Assembly (NCBI GenBank): GCA_905178155.1 | Contig: CAJINV010000024.1 | Span: forward strand, 414,715 to 478,714 | DNA length: 64,000 bases | Source of the DNA: Amoebophrya sp. A120 | Taxonomy: Eukaryota; Sar; Dinophyceae; Syndiniales; Amoebophryaceae | Reading direction: 5' to 3' | Shown here: positions 62,582 through 64,000 of the stretch, one piece after another | Numbering within the stretch: the stretch's first letter is position 1 | Layout: each line of letters begins with the position of its first letter | The notes under the pieces: model-generated | The model's database searches: none | What the model was told of the DNA's origin: nothing | Seen by the model: the letters and a program-made list of their open reading frames with translations, nothing else | Translations under genes and position numbers: made by a program

Positions 62582-64000
62582 GCGGTACAACAGAGGTTGA
62601 AGCGTACTAAGCATTCATCTGGAGGAACAGAATATTGCGAATGAAGAATAACAAATTTTTTTGCTACCGTTTGATTTTTACCTTTCGAGAATAACAACAA
62701 AAATGCCAGACTAGTTTGATTAATGAACAGTTTAGTGTAATTAAAATTCTACTCACCTCCTATTTTCCTGCTCGAGCAATTTTAGTGTGATGATACGCAA
62801 TTTTCTCCTGCTCAAACTCAATCAATTCTCGATGTGACACCACATCCACGTGCACTCCTGAAACGCTTCAGGTTCTGTGTGACTGTGGGTGTTGTTTTTT
62901 TATGGAAAAACAAGTTGTTTATCTGTTTTCGCAGGAAATGGAAATAAGAGGTGAGACCTCGTCTTGCCAAAAACAAGATGGTGAACTTTTGAAGATTTCC
63001 ATTGCGATTTCCAGAAATGTTTCCAGAGAATAAAACATCGAACAAACGGCTTGAATCCGTTCCCCGCCACAGCATGGCAATTGTTCGTTCAACGCAAGAA
63101 CATTGCGCGGCGTCGGGGTTTGAAGTATTTGAGCACACGGTCTGTTCGCATACTAGGATCAGGATTTCAGAAGGATTGACACACGCGTCGCCGACGGAAG
63201 ATGTTCATGTACCAACAGTTTCGAAGTGATCTGGGAAATAAGAGATGTTTCGAGTCCGCACTGTTCAGAGAAAAATACCACTGTACTGATCGTGCGTAAT
63301 AGTCGTGAACTGCACGAATTCGTTGTCGTACTAGTAGTACAACAAGTATATTAACCGTCGAGATGTTGATCAAACAAAACTACAAGTGCGTAAGAGGCGA
63401 TCATGTCGACAGTGTTGATGTTCACTCTCTCCTCAGATTACGGTAGTGTGTGGTCTTTTTTTCTGCTTTTTCCTCCTGTGATCGCGCAACCCGAGACGTC
63501 GGTTTTTTTTCTCTCGTTGCTGTACTTACAATTTGAATTTCTTCCACATGGTCGCTGCGTCGCAAAGTCGCCTCGCAGATGAGTCGTGCTTTGTTTGAAC
63601 AAAAAAATTTTTCGCCTGGTGTGCAATTTCAATTCGTGTTTTGTGTGGAAGATGCGAGAGGTCGTGCACCTTGATGGCATAGTCTTAGATGGACTCTGGA
63701 ACAATCGCGTGAGTTGTACGCATGACAAACACGAAGATATATGCTTTGGAGCCTTTGGCCCAAAGTCGAGCAAAACAATCGCCAGGAAGCTTTATTTGGT
63801 CCCTCCCCGTCGAAACTGATCCGAGATTGTTCAGATAGCACCCCAAAGGTCCACACGAGCAGCAGGTAGGGCTGCTGCAAAAATTATAGTACGTCTACAA
63901 GTAGTACTAGTACAAATCCGAAAGGTCATGGTCAGTAGATCTTCTGGTGTTATTCGGGCCTGCAGGTGTTTACCTGAATTTTTCTGGAGCTGGCTCGACG
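62582..64000. other. No gene recognised
   Basis: Only short unconvincing frames; a possible exon at about 63652-63715 reads MREVVHLDGIVLDGLWNN. One GCATGACAAA-type motif at 63720 hints that a gene with introners may start near the right edge. Confidence 0.35.

Noticed and set aside
1-64000. Dinoflagellate spliced-leader sequence, tRNA or rRNA genes
   Set aside because: I looked for the spliced-leader core and for tRNA T-loop patterns on both strands by eye and saw none; a covariance-model search would be needed to be certain.

Overview
The window is eukaryotic nuclear DNA. Its genes are split into many exons, two introns are clearly GT-AG, there are no operons or ribosome binding sites, and coding exons make up a minority of the sequence. 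The dominant feature is a large set of short (about 90-320 bp) inverted-repeat elements lying inside coding sequence. They behave as introners, meaning transposon-like introns. Dense inverted-repeat introners with non-canonical ends are known from syndinian dinoflagellates of the Amoebophrya type, so that is my best guess at the organism. No marker gene or rRNA here proves it. I found no tRNA, rRNA, CRISPR array or dinoflagellate spliced-leader sequence, and no promoter or terminator I could defend.

Layout. 1-5.2 kb: a partial hypothetical gene and a two-exon gene for a protein of about 902 residues of unknown function. 5.29-23.24 kb: a direct tandem array of three large units (6,029, 4,571 and 6,035 bp) plus a partial fourth. 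Each unit carries a plus-strand unknown gene and a divergent Gln/Gly-rich minus-strand gene. The middle of unit 2 is replaced by unrelated DNA. 23.3-25.3 kb: a mosaic duplicate of sequence found again at 48.8-49.8 and 57.3-58.4 kb. 26.3-30.1 kb: first member of a lineage-specific paralogous family. 32.2-38.4 kb: a protein-kinase-domain gene cut by twelve introners. 38.7-44.7 kb: gene-poor and introner-free. 44.7-48.4 kb: a 20-bp minisatellite of roughly 185 copies built on the palindrome CAGGTACCTG. 48.45-56.6 kb: a truncated copy and two complete tandem copies of the same paralogous family. 57.5-62.6 kb: an unknown gene with about fourteen introners. 62.6-64 kb: nothing recognised.

The central result is a consistent structural rule. 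Each introner begins TAT (rarely TAC or TAA) and ends ATA (rarely ATC, ATG or ACA). It is flanked by a 5-bp direct repeat, perfect or with one or two mismatches in most cases. Removing the element plus one repeat copy restores the reading frame at essentially every junction I could test, including all twelve in the kinase gene. At least five unrelated terminal-repeat families obey this rule and share the subterminal motif TTTGTSATGC / GCATSACAAA. Paralogous genes 50.0-52.8 and 53.9-56.6 kb differ by reciprocal presence and absence of whole introners with intact empty sites, which is direct evidence of recent intron gain. The third paralog at 26.3 kb lacks two more.

The array, the mosaic duplication and several breakpoints share a 20-bp sequence, GTGCAAATGTCGACAACGAC, at eight places. 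At the best-resolved of these the flanking sequence switches exactly there, so it looks like a recombination or element-end site.
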